In this document: positions 6,906 through 15,177 of the stretch, one piece after another | How the letters are laid out: each line of letters begins with the position of its first letter | Position numbering within the stretch: position 1 is the first letter of the stretch | Source of the DNA: Leucobacter sp. | GTDB lineage: Bacteria; Actinomycetota; Actinomycetes; Actinomycetales; Microbacteriaceae | NCBI GenBank assembly: GCA_012510755.1 | Contig: JAAZHL010000026.1 | Span: forward strand, 1-35,137 | Length of the DNA: 35,137 nt | Direction of reading: 5' to 3' | Program-made: the position numbers and the translations under genes | Notes under the pieces: generated by a model | The model's input: the letters and a program-made list of their open reading frames with translations, nothing else | The model's database searches: none | Told to the model about the DNA's origin: nothing

Positions 6906-9323
6906 CTACTCCGAAATGCCGATGCCGGGGGCGCCGCCCACCGAACGCTCGAAGCGGGCTTCAGCCGCATCGGCGGCCGGGCTCAGCAGGTCAGGTTCGA
7001 TGATGTCACCAAAGTGCGCGGGCAGGGTGCCTCGCGACGCTCCGCGCAGTTCGCCTAGCGGCAGCACAAACTGGTCTTGCACTTCGAGCGCAGCTTCGTC
7101 ACCGACGCCTTCGGTCACACCAATGCGCAACACTGGGTAGCCTCGGCCCTCGCACAGCCCGCGAAACTTGACCTCTTCTTCGTGCGGCACGGCAACGAGT
7201 GCTCGGCCCTGCGTCTCAGAGAACAGCGCAGCGGTCGCATCGACACCGTCGCGTGACATGATTTCATCGAGCCACACGCGGGCGCCCACACCAAAACGCA
7301 GCAGCCCGTCGGTCAACGCCTGTGCCAGGCCGCCCTCACCGAGGTCGACGGCCGCAGATAGCAGGCCACTTTGCGAGGCACCATGCAGCAACTGGGCGAG
7401 CGCACGCTCGTCGTCAAACGACACACGTGGGGGCAGCCCACCAAGGTGGTCATGCACGGTCTCTGCCCAAGCAGAACCGTCGAGTTCGTCACGCGTGACA
7501 CCGAGCAGGTAGAGGTGTTCGCCCTGGTCTTGCCAGCCAGCGGGCACACGGCGCGCGACATCGTCAATAATGCCCATCAAGCCGACGACTGGTGTCGGGT
7601 GAATGGGTGTGTCACCGGTCTGGTTGTAGAACGACACGTTGCCGCCGGTGACTGGCACCTCAAGCTCGAGGCAAGCGTCAGCGAGCCCCTCAACGGCGCG
7701 TGAGAACTGCCACATGACTTCGGGGTTCTCGGGGCTGCCGAAGTTGAGGCAGTCGGTGACCGCGGTCGGCACGGCGCCGGTGGTGGCGACGTTGCGGTAG
7801 GCCTCGGCAAGCGCGAGCTGCGAGCCTGCGTAAGGGTCGAGTTGGCAGTACCTGCCGTTTGCGTCAGTCGAGATCGCGACACCGAGGCCGCTGTCTTCTG
7901 AGACACGAATCATGCCTGCAGCGTCAGGGAATGACAGCGCAGTGTTGCCCATGACGTAGTAGTCGTACTGGTTCGTGATCCAGTCGGTCGATGCCTGGTT
8001 TGGTGATGCTGCCACGGCGATGAGTTGCTCGCGCAGTTCGGCACCCGAGGTGGGCCTCGCGAGTCCAGCGGCCGACACCGATGACGCCTGCAGCGTGTCG
8101 ATCCACGCGGGGTAGGCGACCGGTCGTTCGTAGACGGGCCCGTCGACGGCAACGGTCGAGGGGTCAACGTTGACGATCTCTTCACCGCGCCAGTTGATAA
8201 TGAGGCGGTTGGTGTCGGTGACTTCGCCCAGCACGCTCGTTTCGACGTCCCATTTCTTCGTGATCTCGAGAAACGCGTCGAGCTTTTCGGGCTGCACGAT
8301 CGCCATCATGCGTTCTTGGCTTTCGCTCATGAGGATTTCTTCTGCGGTGAGCGTGGGGTCGCGCAGCAGCACACTGTCAAGTTCGATGAACATGCCGCCG
8401 TCGCCGTTGGCTGCGAGTTCGCTCGTTGCACACGAGATGCCAGCGGCACCGAGGTCTTGAATGCCCTCAACAAGTTCGTTTGCGAAGAGTTCGAGGCAGC
8501 ACTCGATGAGCACCTTCTCAGCGAAGGGGTCACCTACCTGCACGGCGGGGCGCTTGGTGGGGCCGCCTTCGTCGAAGCTGTCAGAGGCGAGGATCGACGC
8601 GCCGCCAATCCCGTCGCCACCGGTGCGGGCACCGAACAGCACTACTTTGTTGCCGAGGCCCGAGGCGTTTGCGGTGTGCAAGTCTTCATGGCGCAAGACG
8701 CCCACACCCAGCACGTTGACCAGCGGGTTTGCTTGGTACACGCCATCAAAGACCGTCTCGCCACCGATGTTTGGTAGGCCCAAGCAGTTCGCGTACGAGC
8801 TGATGCCTGCAACAGCACCGTGCACTACGCGGGCGGTGTCGGGGTGGTCGATGGCGCCGAAGCGAAGCTGGTCCATGACAGCTACTGGTCGCGCACCCAT
8901 CGAAATGATGTCGCGAATAATGCCGCCTACGCCGGTTGCGGCACCCTGGAACGGTTCAATGTACGAGGGGTGGTTGTGGCTCTCAACCTTGAAGGTGACG
9001 GCCCAGCCTTCACCGATGTCGACGACGCCTGCGTTTTCGCCCATGCCGACGAGCAGCCGCTCACCCATCTTTTCGGTGACCTTTTTGCCGAACTGGCGCA
9101 GGTAGATCTTTGACGATTTGTATGAGCAGTGCTCGCTCCACATCACCGAGTACATTGCCAGCTCGCCTGAGGTGGGGCGGCGGCCAAGAATCTCGCGAAT
9201 TTGTGCGTATTCGTCGGCTTTCAGGCCAAGGGCCTCAAACGGCTGTTCGCGCTCGGGCGTCGCGAGTGCGTCGGCGACGGTATCGGGGCGTGGTTCTGTT
9301 GCTGCAGCAGTGGTTTCGGTCAC
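6906..9323 (-). CDS. purL: phosphoribosylformylglycinamidine synthase subunit PurL
   Basis: An 805-residue small-type PurL, the ATP-dependent synthase subunit that turns FGAR and ammonia into FGAM, acting with PurQ (glutaminase) and PurS. Visible family segments: MYSVMWSEHCSYKSSKIYL near residue 60, VESHNHPSYIEPFQGAATGVGGIIRDI (nucleotide and metal binding), GARTGGDGIGGASILAS, and a second AIRS-like half beginning around residue 430. The length fits the small, purS-dependent class. The start is GTG 9323-9321; GGAGGG touches the start codon, too close for a ribosome binding site, while GGTAGGCT sits 6 bases upstream, pointing to a leaderless mRNA. purL is separated from purQ/purS by a gene on the other strand. 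Confidence 0.97.
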   Translation of the reverse strand: MTETTAAATEPRPDTVADALATPEREQPFEALGLKADEYAQIREILGRRPTSGELAMYSVMWSEHCSYKSSKIYLRQFGKKVTEKMGERLLVGMGENAGVVDIGEGWAVTFKVESHNHPSYIEPFQGAATGVGGIIRDIISMGARPVAVMDQLRFGAIDHPDTARVVHGAVAGISSYANCLGLPNIGGETVFDGVYQANPLVNVLGVGVLRHEDLHTANASGLGNKVVLFGARTGGDGIGGASILASDSFDEGGPTKRPAVQVGDPFAEKVLIECCLELFANELVEGIQDLGAAGISCATSELAANGDGGMFIELDSVLLRDPTLTAEEILMSESQERMMAIVQPEKLDAFLEITKKWDVETSVLGEVTDTNRLIINWRGEEIVNVDPSTVAVDGPVYERPVAYPAWIDTLQASSVSAAGLARPTSGAELREQLIAVAASPNQASTDWITNQYDYYVMGNTALSFPDAAGMIRVSEDSGLGVAISTDANGRYCQLDPYAGSQLALAEAYRNVATTGAVPTAVTDCLNFGSPENPEVMWQFSRAVEGLADACLELEVPVTGGNVSFYNQTGDTPIHPTPVVGLMGIIDDVARRVPAGWQDQGEHLYLLGVTRDELDGSAWAETVHDHLGGLPPRVSFDDERALAQLLHGASQSGLLSAAVDLGEGGLAQALTDGLLRFGVGARVWLDEIMSRDGVDATAALFSETQGRALVAVPHEEEVKFRGLCEGRGYPVLRIGVTEGVGDEAALEVQDQFVLPLGELRGASRGTLPAHFGDIIEPDLLSPAADAAEARFERSVGGAPGIGISE

Positions 9324-9329
9324 CCCTCC

Positions 9330-9335
9330 AGCCTA
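9330..9335 (-). promoter_or_regulatory. -10 box TAGGCT of purL (leaderless candidate)
   Basis: Minus strand GGTAGGCT, 6 bases, then the GTG start of purL. The same GGTAGGCT-N6/7-GTG arrangement precedes purD and purM. It fits the actinobacterial TANNNT -10 box with the start codon at +1. No clear -35 was found. Confidence 0.6.
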
Positions 9336-9388
9336 CCTTTGCAAGACCAGTGGTGGCGATTCTCAGCGAGTCACGACAAACTGGTCTC

Positions 9389-10681
9389 ATGAGCACGCCG
9401 AACGAGCCCAACGAATCGCACACCCATCTGCCTTCGGGCCATGAGGCGACCCCCGCGGCCGCGCCAGAATCAATGCTTGAGACCGCGCCTGAGGCAACCA
9501 GCACTGAGGCACTCAGCACTCAGGCGCCGCCTGAGGTCACCGCTGAGGCTGTCGCTGGCTTCTCGCCTCAGGCCGCCGCTGAGGCTGCCGCCCCGCAGCA
9601 CCCTTCGGCACCGCCAGTTGAACCGTTCTCGTGGCAGACTCAAGCGGCAACAGAGCAGCCGCAGCATCCCGCGCCGGCCGCGACTGATGGTCAGGTTCAT
9701 GGGCTGGCTCAGGGCCAGGGCTACGAACAGGGCCACGCTCAGCCCGCGGCGCAGGGCCACGGCGCCGTACACCCCCAAGCCCCGGCACAGTCGCCGCGCA
9801 AGCTGTCAACCTTTTTGAAGGTCAGCATTATTCTGCTGGCCGCACTCTCGATTGCTTCGATCTCGCTGCTGTTCATCGGCGACTTTGAAGGCAAGTTCGA
9901 GCGCGTCTTCTCGACGTTCTTCGCGTTCGCCGTATTCGTCGGTCTCACCGCGTTTGATACCCGTCGCGGCCAGCGCAACGAGTGGTATGCGCCGGTGGCG
10001 TTGATCGCGAACTCGTACATTCTTGCGCTGCTGCTGATTGTTATCTGGATGACGCCTTACAGCTGGTCGCTCGGCTGGGAGATCTTCTGGAAGGGTCTGC
10101 TCGTCATCGTGGTGACTCGCGCGGTGGTGGGTTGTGCGCAACTGCTGCTGGGCATGTCTGAGGGCAAGCCCAAGGCGCTGAGCGTCTTCGCGATGATCAC
10201 GAGCTTGCTCGCGACGGTGTCTGGCATCTTTTTCACCGCACCAGTGGCGATCGAAGTGTTCAACGTCGAGGTGACCGATCTGTACTGGAAGTTTGCGGTC
10301 GCGACGTTGTTGCTGACGGCTTTGGGGCTTTCGATCACGCTGTTGTTGCGGTGGTCATATGGGGCCGAGGATCGCGAAGCCACGAGGCGCGAGCGCGAAG
10401 CTGCGCGTGCGATGTATGCGCAGCCCTACCAGGCCCAGGGCTTTCCCATTGCGCCGTACGGTGTCGCCGAGCCCGTTGCGCCGGTATCGCCGACGGTTGT
10501 TGTGGCCGAGGCTCCGGCGGCAGCCCCCGCCATGCAGCACTTGCCCGAGGCGGCCCAGGCGCAGCCGGTCTACGATCCGGCCCCACAGCAACCGCTGCTG
10601 CCATGGCCGACGTTTGCCGACGGCAGCCCGTTGCCGGTCGGCCCCGACGGTCAGCCAGACTTCTCGGCGCTGGGCCGTTAG
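9389..10681 (+). CDS. multi-pass membrane protein with long Ala/Pro/Gln-rich ends
   Basis: 430 residues from ATG 9389. Residues 1-137 are low-complexity, rich in Ala, Pro, Glu, Gln and His, and probably disordered. Six hydrophobic helices follow (about 143-163, 172-188, 199-221, 232-254, 262-282 and 295-316), then a basic amphipathic stretch (DREATRREREAARAMYAQPYQAQG) and a second Pro/Ala-rich tail. I recognise no catalytic motif. CAAACT lies 6 bases before the ATG and there is no ribosome binding site, so it may be leaderless. It is divergent from purL and convergent with purQ, with which its stop codon overlaps (10678-10681). Confidence 0.8.
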   Translation: MSTPNEPNESHTHLPSGHEATPAAAPESMLETAPEATSTEALSTQAPPEVTAEAVAGFSPQAAAEAAAPQHPSAPPVEPFSWQTQAATEQPQHPAPAATDGQVHGLAQGQGYEQGHAQPAAQGHGAVHPQAPAQSPRKLSTFLKVSIILLAALSIASISLLFIGDFEGKFERVFSTFFAFAVFVGLTAFDTRRGQRNEWYAPVALIANSYILALLLIVIWMTPYSWSLGWEIFWKGLLVIVVTRAVVGCAQLLLGMSEGKPKALSVFAMITSLLATVSGIFFTAPVAIEVFNVEVTDLYWKFAVATLLLTALGLSITLLLRWSYGAEDREATRREREAARAMYAQPYQAQGFPIAPYGVAEPVAPVSPTVVVAEAPAAAPAMQHLPEAAQAQPVYDPAPQQPLLPWPTFADGSPLPVGPDGQPDFSALGR

Positions 10682-11379
10682 ACGCGCGCAGCGAGCGATT
10701 CGAGCACGCTCGTGAAGAACTTCAGCCCGTCAGTGCCCGAACGCATCGCGTCGGGGGTGTTCGGCCCGAAACCTGCCTCTACTGCGTGCTCTGGGTGCGG
10801 CATGAGACCTACGACGTTACCGCGCTCGTTGGTGAGCCCAGCGATGTCGTCGAGCGAACCGTTGGGGTTGGTGCCGCGATAACGGAATGCGATGAGACCT
10901 TCGCCGTTGAGGCGCTTGAGGGTTTCTTCGTTGGCGATGTAGCCGCCGTCGGCGTTCTTCAGCGGAATCACGATCTCGTCGCCAACCTCAAACTGGCGGG
11001 TCCAGTCGGTCGAAGCGTTCTCGACGACCAAGCGCTGGTCGCGTCGAATGAACTGCTGGTGGGCGTTGCGAATCAGGCCGCCAGGCAGCAGGTGCGACTC
11101 GACAAGCACCTGGAAGCCGTTGCAAATGCCGAGCACAGGCATGCCCGCGCCAGCGGCGCCTACGATTTCGGTCATGATCGGTGAGACCGCGGCAATCGCG
11201 CCCGGCCGCAGGTAGTCGCCATAGCTGAACCCACCGGGCAGCACGATGGCGTCGACACCCTGCAGGTCGTGGTCACCGTGCCACAGGCTGACCGGCTCGG
11301 CGCCGACCAGACGAATGGCACGATGTGCATCGCGATCGTCGAGTGATCCTGGGAATGTGACTACACCGATGCGCGCCAT
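10678..11379 (-). CDS. purQ: phosphoribosylformylglycinamidine synthase glutaminase subunit PurQ
   Basis: 233 residues, class I glutamine amidotransferase fold, releasing ammonia for PurL. The start MARIGVVTFPGSLDDRDA is typical of PurQ; the nucleophile is Cys86 in VLGICNGFQVL, and the His/Glu pair is in GLMPHPEHAVE near the C terminus. IVLPGGFSYGDYLR forms the oxyanion-side loop. Its ATG overlaps the purS stop by one base (TAATG), so the two are coupled. The TAA stop overlaps the TAG stop of the opposite gene, leaving no room for a terminator between them. Confidence 0.97.
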   Translation of the reverse strand: MARIGVVTFPGSLDDRDAHRAIRLVGAEPVSLWHGDHDLQGVDAIVLPGGFSYGDYLRPGAIAAVSPIMTEIVGAAGAGMPVLGICNGFQVLVESHLLPGGLIRNAHQQFIRRDQRLVVENASTDWTRQFEVGDEIVIPLKNADGGYIANEETLKRLNGEGLIAFRYRGTNPNGSLDDIAGLTNERGNVVGLMPHPEHAVEAGFGPNTPDAMRSGTDGLKFFTSVLESLAARV

Positions 11380-11636
11380 TAGTTGCCAGCCTCACCGAAA
11401 TCGATGCCAACGACATCTTCGATGACACTGTTTGAGAGCACGCTGTCTGCGAGTTCGCGAACTTCAGCCTTAATCTCGTCGGTAATGGGGCCGTCAACGG
11501 TGAGTTCAAAACGTTTGCCAATGCGCACGTTCTGAAATTTGCCGTGACCGAGGCGGTCAAGGGCGCCAGTCGTCGCCTTGCCCTGGGGGTCGAGCAATTC
11601 GGCCTTGGGCATCACATCAACAACAATCGTGGGCAC
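11379..11636 (-). CDS. purS: phosphoribosylformylglycinamidine synthase subunit PurS
   Basis: 85 residues, the normal PurS size. PurS bridges PurL and PurQ in the FGAM synthase complex. Family features are IVVDVMPKAELLDPQGKA at the start and GHGKFQNVRIGKRFEL in the middle, then a helix ending in a conserved acidic C terminus. The start is GTG 11636-11634 with GGAG about 10 bases upstream. Preceded by a leader with two hairpins; followed by purQ in a one-base overlap. Confidence 0.96.
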   Translation of the reverse strand: MPTIVVDVMPKAELLDPQGKATTGALDRLGHGKFQNVRIGKRFELTVDGPITDEIKAEVRELADSVLSNSVIEDVVGIDFGEAGN

Positions 11637-11654
11637 GCAGCTTCTCCGTCTTTC

Positions 11655-11735
11655 AGAGCTCTGGGTGAGCGAAGCTCACAGCGAGCAGTTGGGGTGGCAC
11701 TCTGCACTCAAGTCTACAGTGCGAAGCGCCACCCC
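11655..11735 (-). promoter_or_regulatory. two hairpins upstream of purS (nitrilase terminator and/or leader)
   Basis: The distal hairpin has arms GGGGTGGC (11691-11698) and GCCACCCC (11728-11735), with an inner CACT/AGTG pairing. It lies 18 bases past the nitrilase stop and is probably its terminator, although no T-tract follows. The proximal hairpin GTGAGC-GAA-GCTCAC (11665-11679) and the palindrome CAGAGCTCTG (11655-11664) sit just before the purS ribosome binding site and may shape purS translation. The purS promoter must lie in or before this region; no clear boxes were seen. Confidence 0.5.
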
Positions 11736-11752
11736 TTTGCGTAGGTGTGTGC

Positions 11753-12676
11753 TCAGCTGTCGAAGCTCACCGCGGCCATCGGCTTGGTGTTGACCTGCAG
11801 CGAGAACACGTCAGGGCGTGAGTAGTGGCCGACCGGGTCGAAGTCGAGGTGTGACTTAGTTTTAGCGTCGAGGTCGATGTCTGCATAGAGCACCGCTTCC
11901 TCGCCGAACACCGGACCCGCAAGTACCTTGCCGCTCGGGTCAATGATGACGCTGCCGCCGCGCATGAACACGTCACCGGTCACCGGTTCAATATCGACCG
12001 GGTGGTCGGCGGGGTAGTCTGCGCGGGTGATGTACTGGCAGGCAGACAGCACGAACACACGCCCCTCGAGCGCGATATGCGTCATGGTTGCCTGCCAACT
12101 GTCGCGGTCGTCGGCCGTTGGTGCGCAGTAGATCTGCGTGCCCTTGGCGTACATGGCTTGCCGCAGCATCGGCATGTAGTTTTCCCAGCAAATCACTGAG
12201 CCCACTCGCCCGACGGGGGTATCCATGGTGTCGAGGGTCGAGCCGTCACCGTAGCCCCACACGAGCCGCTCTGAACCGGTCGGCATGAGCTTGCGGTGGT
12301 GCCCGACGAGCCCGTCTTCTGGGTGAATCAGCAGGGCAGTGCAATACAGCGTGTTGCCGAGCTTCTCGATGACGCCGATGACGACCGACACGCCGTGCTC
12401 GGCCGACGCTTCGATGAGGCGACGCACCTGCGGGCCGTCGAGTTCGACCGCGCCGTCGGAATACCGCTGGTACTCATCGCGGCCGCGTTCGGTGCGAATG
12501 CCGATCGCAGCACCGTACGTCGTGCCCTTGGGGTAGGTGCCGATGAAGGCCTCAGGAAATACGACAAGTTCTGCGCCCGCTTCACCGACCTCGGCGATGT
12601 AGTTCACCGCTTTGTCGGTTGATGCCTCGGCATCGAATGCGACAGAACCTGCCTGCACTACAGCAACTTTGCTCAT
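11753..12676 (-). CDS. nitrilase (carbon-nitrogen hydrolase)
   Basis: 307 residues from ATG 12676, preceded by GAGGAG 6 bases away. The catalytic triad is visible as Glu42 (VVFPEAFIGTYP), Lys129 (HHRKLMPT) and Cys163 (SVICWENYMPMLR). CWEN after the Cys is the signature of true nitrilases, which convert a nitrile into a carboxylic acid and ammonia, rather than amidases or cyanide hydratases. The substrate cannot be told. It lies 50 bases downstream of the MHS transporter gene on the same strand, and a LysR gene diverges from that pair, so a compound taken up by the transporter may be its substrate. A hairpin follows the stop. Confidence 0.93.
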   Translation of the reverse strand: MSKVAVVQAGSVAFDAEASTDKAVNYIAEVGEAGAELVVFPEAFIGTYPKGTTYGAAIGIRTERGRDEYQRYSDGAVELDGPQVRRLIEASAEHGVSVVIGVIEKLGNTLYCTALLIHPEDGLVGHHRKLMPTGSERLVWGYGDGSTLDTMDTPVGRVGSVICWENYMPMLRQAMYAKGTQIYCAPTADDRDSWQATMTHIALEGRVFVLSACQYITRADYPADHPVDIEPVTGDVFMRGGSVIIDPSGKVLAGPVFGEEAVLYADIDLDAKTKSHLDFDPVGHYSRPDVFSLQVNTKPMAAVSFDS

Positions 12677-12726
12677 GGGAATCTCCTCAATCAATCACTC
12701 AAATGAAATACGCGTCGCGTCGCGGG

Positions 12727-14052
12727 TCAGCCGCGGGTGATATCGACGTGCCGGGTTTCTTTCAGCAGGGGTATCAGCACTTCCAGCGACACCACCGCGA
12801 CCGCGATGACGTAGAAGGCGGGCGAGATGAGCGACCCGGTTGCGGCGACGAGCGCGGCCGCGATCAGTGGGCCGGGGCCAGCTAGCAGAGCGTATGCCAC
12901 GTTGTAGCCAAGCTCTGAACCGGTTGAGCGCACTGAAGCAGGGAACACCTCGACGAGCAGCACGTTGTTCATCACCGCACAGCAGGCGACGAAGAATGAG
13001 AAGATCGTGAGGCCCACGAAGGCGAGGAATGGGTTGCCAGTGTTCATGAGCATGAACGCGGGGATCGCCCACACTGCGAGCCCAATCACGCCCGTGAGCA
13101 ACACGGGCCTGCGGCCAATGCGGTCTGAGATCATGCCGACGAGCGGGTTGAATGCTACATAGATCACGATTGCCGCGCCGGTCGCAAGCAGTGACTGCAT
13201 GCGATCCATGCCGACAGCGCCGGTGAGGTGATTGTTCGCGTAGGTGACGAAGTAGTAGAGGCTCACGCCGAAGATTCCCGAGAATGCGAGCGTCAAGATG
13301 AACGCCCGCGCCTTCTCGCCTGCGCTGGTGACCTCGATAGTGTTCGTCGCGCGCTTGCGCTCGAGTTCTTCATAGACGGGGGTGTCATCGAGCTTGCGGC
13401 GAATGTATACCGCGACTGCAGCCATCACGATCGAGAAGATGAACGGCACGCGCCAGCCCCATGAGCTCAGCGCTTCTTCGCTCATTGTGGCCTGCAAGAG
13501 TGCGGCGGTAAGGGTGCCGATCAAGAACGCCAAGCCTGCGGTCGCAGTGACCACACTTGCGAACTGGGCGCGCTTGGCCTTGGGTGCGCTCTCGCCTATG
13601 TAGGCGGCCGCGCTGGTCCATTCGCCGCCGACCATCATGCCCTGCAGCAGACGAAGCACCACGACGATGATGGGTGCTGCGATGCCGATCGAGGCGTATG
13701 AGGGAGTGAGGCCGATCAGGGCCGTAATGATGCCCATGCCGAGCACGGTGATGATTAGCACGGTGCGTCGGCCGAACTTGTCGCCAATGGGGCCCAAGAA
13801 GAGCGCGCCGACGGGGCGCGAGATGAAGCCGACGGCGAAAACCGCTAGCGATGACAGCATCTCTGCGGTGGGGTCGCCCGACGGGAAGAACTGGGCACCG
13901 ATGATCGCGGCGAAGTAGCCGTAGATGGCGAAGTCGAACCACTCCATGAAATTGCCGATGCCGACGGCCGCGAGGCGTTTGCGTCGGTCGGCCTTCGGCA
14001 GATCGAGCAGTTCGGTGTCGCTCCGCGCCGCTGCAGAAGCCTGGTCTTGCAT
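12727..14052 (-). CDS. MFS transporter, metabolite:H+ symporter (MHS) family
   Basis: 441 residues from ATG 14052 with AAAGGAG 7 bases upstream. About 12 hydrophobic helices. N-terminal motif GNFMEWFDFAIYGYFAAIIGAQFFP is the MHS (KgtP/ProP/ShiA-like) signature. GPIGDKFGRRTVLI is the MFS motif between helices 2 and 3, repeated as MISDRIGRRPVLL in the second half, and LRLLQGMMVGGEWTSAAAYIGE is typical of helix 4-5. The family imports organic acids, betaines or similar solutes with protons. Forms one transcription unit with the nitrilase, divergent from lysR by 107 bases. Confidence 0.93.
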   Translation of the reverse strand: MQDQASAAARSDTELLDLPKADRRKRLAAVGIGNFMEWFDFAIYGYFAAIIGAQFFPSGDPTAEMLSSLAVFAVGFISRPVGALFLGPIGDKFGRRTVLIITVLGMGIITALIGLTPSYASIGIAAPIIVVVLRLLQGMMVGGEWTSAAAYIGESAPKAKRAQFASVVTATAGLAFLIGTLTAALLQATMSEEALSSWGWRVPFIFSIVMAAVAVYIRRKLDDTPVYEELERKRATNTIEVTSAGEKARAFILTLAFSGIFGVSLYYFVTYANNHLTGAVGMDRMQSLLATGAAIVIYVAFNPLVGMISDRIGRRPVLLTGVIGLAVWAIPAFMLMNTGNPFLAFVGLTIFSFFVACCAVMNNVLLVEVFPASVRSTGSELGYNVAYALLAGPGPLIAAALVAATGSLISPAFYVIAVAVVSLEVLIPLLKETRHVDITRG

Positions 14053-14159
14053 GTGAGATCTCCTTTGTTCACTACGCATGCTGGTTCGCAATTCGTCGTG
14101 ACCACTCTGCCAATAGTGCCCACCAATGTCCACCCGAATTGATAGATAGCATGAGTACT
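14053..14159 (+). promoter_or_regulatory. divergent control region between MHS transporter and lysR
   Basis: Contains both promoters. For lysR, TAGCAT (14147-14152) lies 7 bases before ATG 14160, consistent with leaderless expression. CAATTCG (14089-14095) and CGAATTG (14135-14141) are inverted copies 39 bases apart, and CCAAT appears twice between them. A LysR operator is expected here; none of these repeats is strong enough to call it. Confidence 0.4.
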
Positions 14160-15086
14160 ATGAATTCAATTGATCTTCGTCGCATCGATCTGAACCTGCT
14201 CGTCGTGTTCCAGGTGTTGATGCAAGAAGGCAATGTGACGAGGGCGGCCGTCAAGCTCAGCCTGAGCCAGAGTGCGGTCAGCGCGGCGCTATCGAGGCTG
14301 CGTAAGCTCTTCGGCGACCCACTGTTTGAGCGGTCACGAGACGGCATGGTACCGACCTGGCGGGCCCTCGAAATCTCAGCCAAGCTCGCGCCAAGCCTGT
14401 CATCGATCTCGGGCATCATCTTTGAAGAACCAGAGTTCCAGCCGACCACCAGCACCCGGGTGATGCACCTCGCCATGTCAGATGACCTTGAGATCGTCTT
14501 GGCGCCGTGGCTCGCAAACCGAAAAGCAGAGCTTGGGTGGACGGTCGAATTCGCTATTCACCAGACCAACAGCGCGCTCTGGCAAGAAAGCGTTGAGAAC
14601 GACCGCACCGATATCGTGCTCACCCGCGCGCCCAACCACCTGTCATCAGGATTTCAGGCTGAAACACTGTTCTCGAGCGGGTACCTGTGTGTCTATAGTC
14701 CCGAACTCTTGCAGTTCTCAGACCCCATGACGGTCGAGGAATATGCCAACGCGAACCACGTGCGGGTGTCATACGACGTGCAGCGCGGGTGGGTTGATGT
14801 GCTGATGGCAGCACAGAGCCGCAAACGAAACGTCTTGTGCGCGATCAGCCACTTCTCGGGTCTCGCGACGTTGCTGCCACGCGTCGCCGCTGTCGCAACG
14901 TTCCCTGAGTACGCCGCACGAGAGATCGCGAGCGTCGCTGGCCTCGCGGTGACGGAATGCCCGCTGCAGGCTCCGCGCTTCACCATCTCGGCGATTTGGT
15001 CGGCCCGGGTTGATGGGTCACCTGAGAACATGTGGCTGCGTCAGGTGCTCGACGAGTTCGCGCAAGACGTCTCGCGGCAGGGGTGA
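14160..15086 (+). CDS. LysR-type transcriptional regulator
   Basis: 308 residues from ATG 14160 (MNSIDLRRIDLNLLVVFQVLM). Upstream TTG (14139) and ATG (14151) are in frame but have no ribosome binding site, and the TAGCAT box supports 14160. The winged helix-turn-helix covers about residues 7-66 (GNVTRAAVKLSLSQSAVSAALSRLRKLFGDPLFERSRDGM), the NodD/LysR pattern. The remainder is the two-lobed effector domain. It is divergent from the MHS transporter-nitrilase pair and most likely activates it in response to the transported compound. Convergent with purC. Confidence 0.93.
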   Translation: MNSIDLRRIDLNLLVVFQVLMQEGNVTRAAVKLSLSQSAVSAALSRLRKLFGDPLFERSRDGMVPTWRALEISAKLAPSLSSISGIIFEEPEFQPTTSTRVMHLAMSDDLEIVLAPWLANRKAELGWTVEFAIHQTNSALWQESVENDRTDIVLTRAPNHLSSGFQAETLFSSGYLCVYSPELLQFSDPMTVEEYANANHVRVSYDVQRGWVDVLMAAQSRKRNVLCAISHFSGLATLLPRVAAVATFPEYAAREIASVAGLAVTECPLQAPRFTISAIWSARVDGSPENMWLRQVLDEFAQDVSRQG

Positions 15087-15135
15087 GCAGATCCTCGTGC
15101 CTGTCTTAACCGGCATCAATCGTATTCATCGCTTC

Positions 15136-15165
15136 GACCGGCTGCCCACCCTGCGGCTACCGGTC
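15136..15165. terminator. possible bidirectional terminator between lysR and purC
   Basis: GACCGG (15136-15141) pairs with CCGGTC (15160-15165) around an 18-base loop, inside which TGCC/GCGG parts can partly pair. It lies between two convergent genes. No T-tract. Confidence 0.4.
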
Positions 15166-15177
15166 GTTCTTGTCGGC

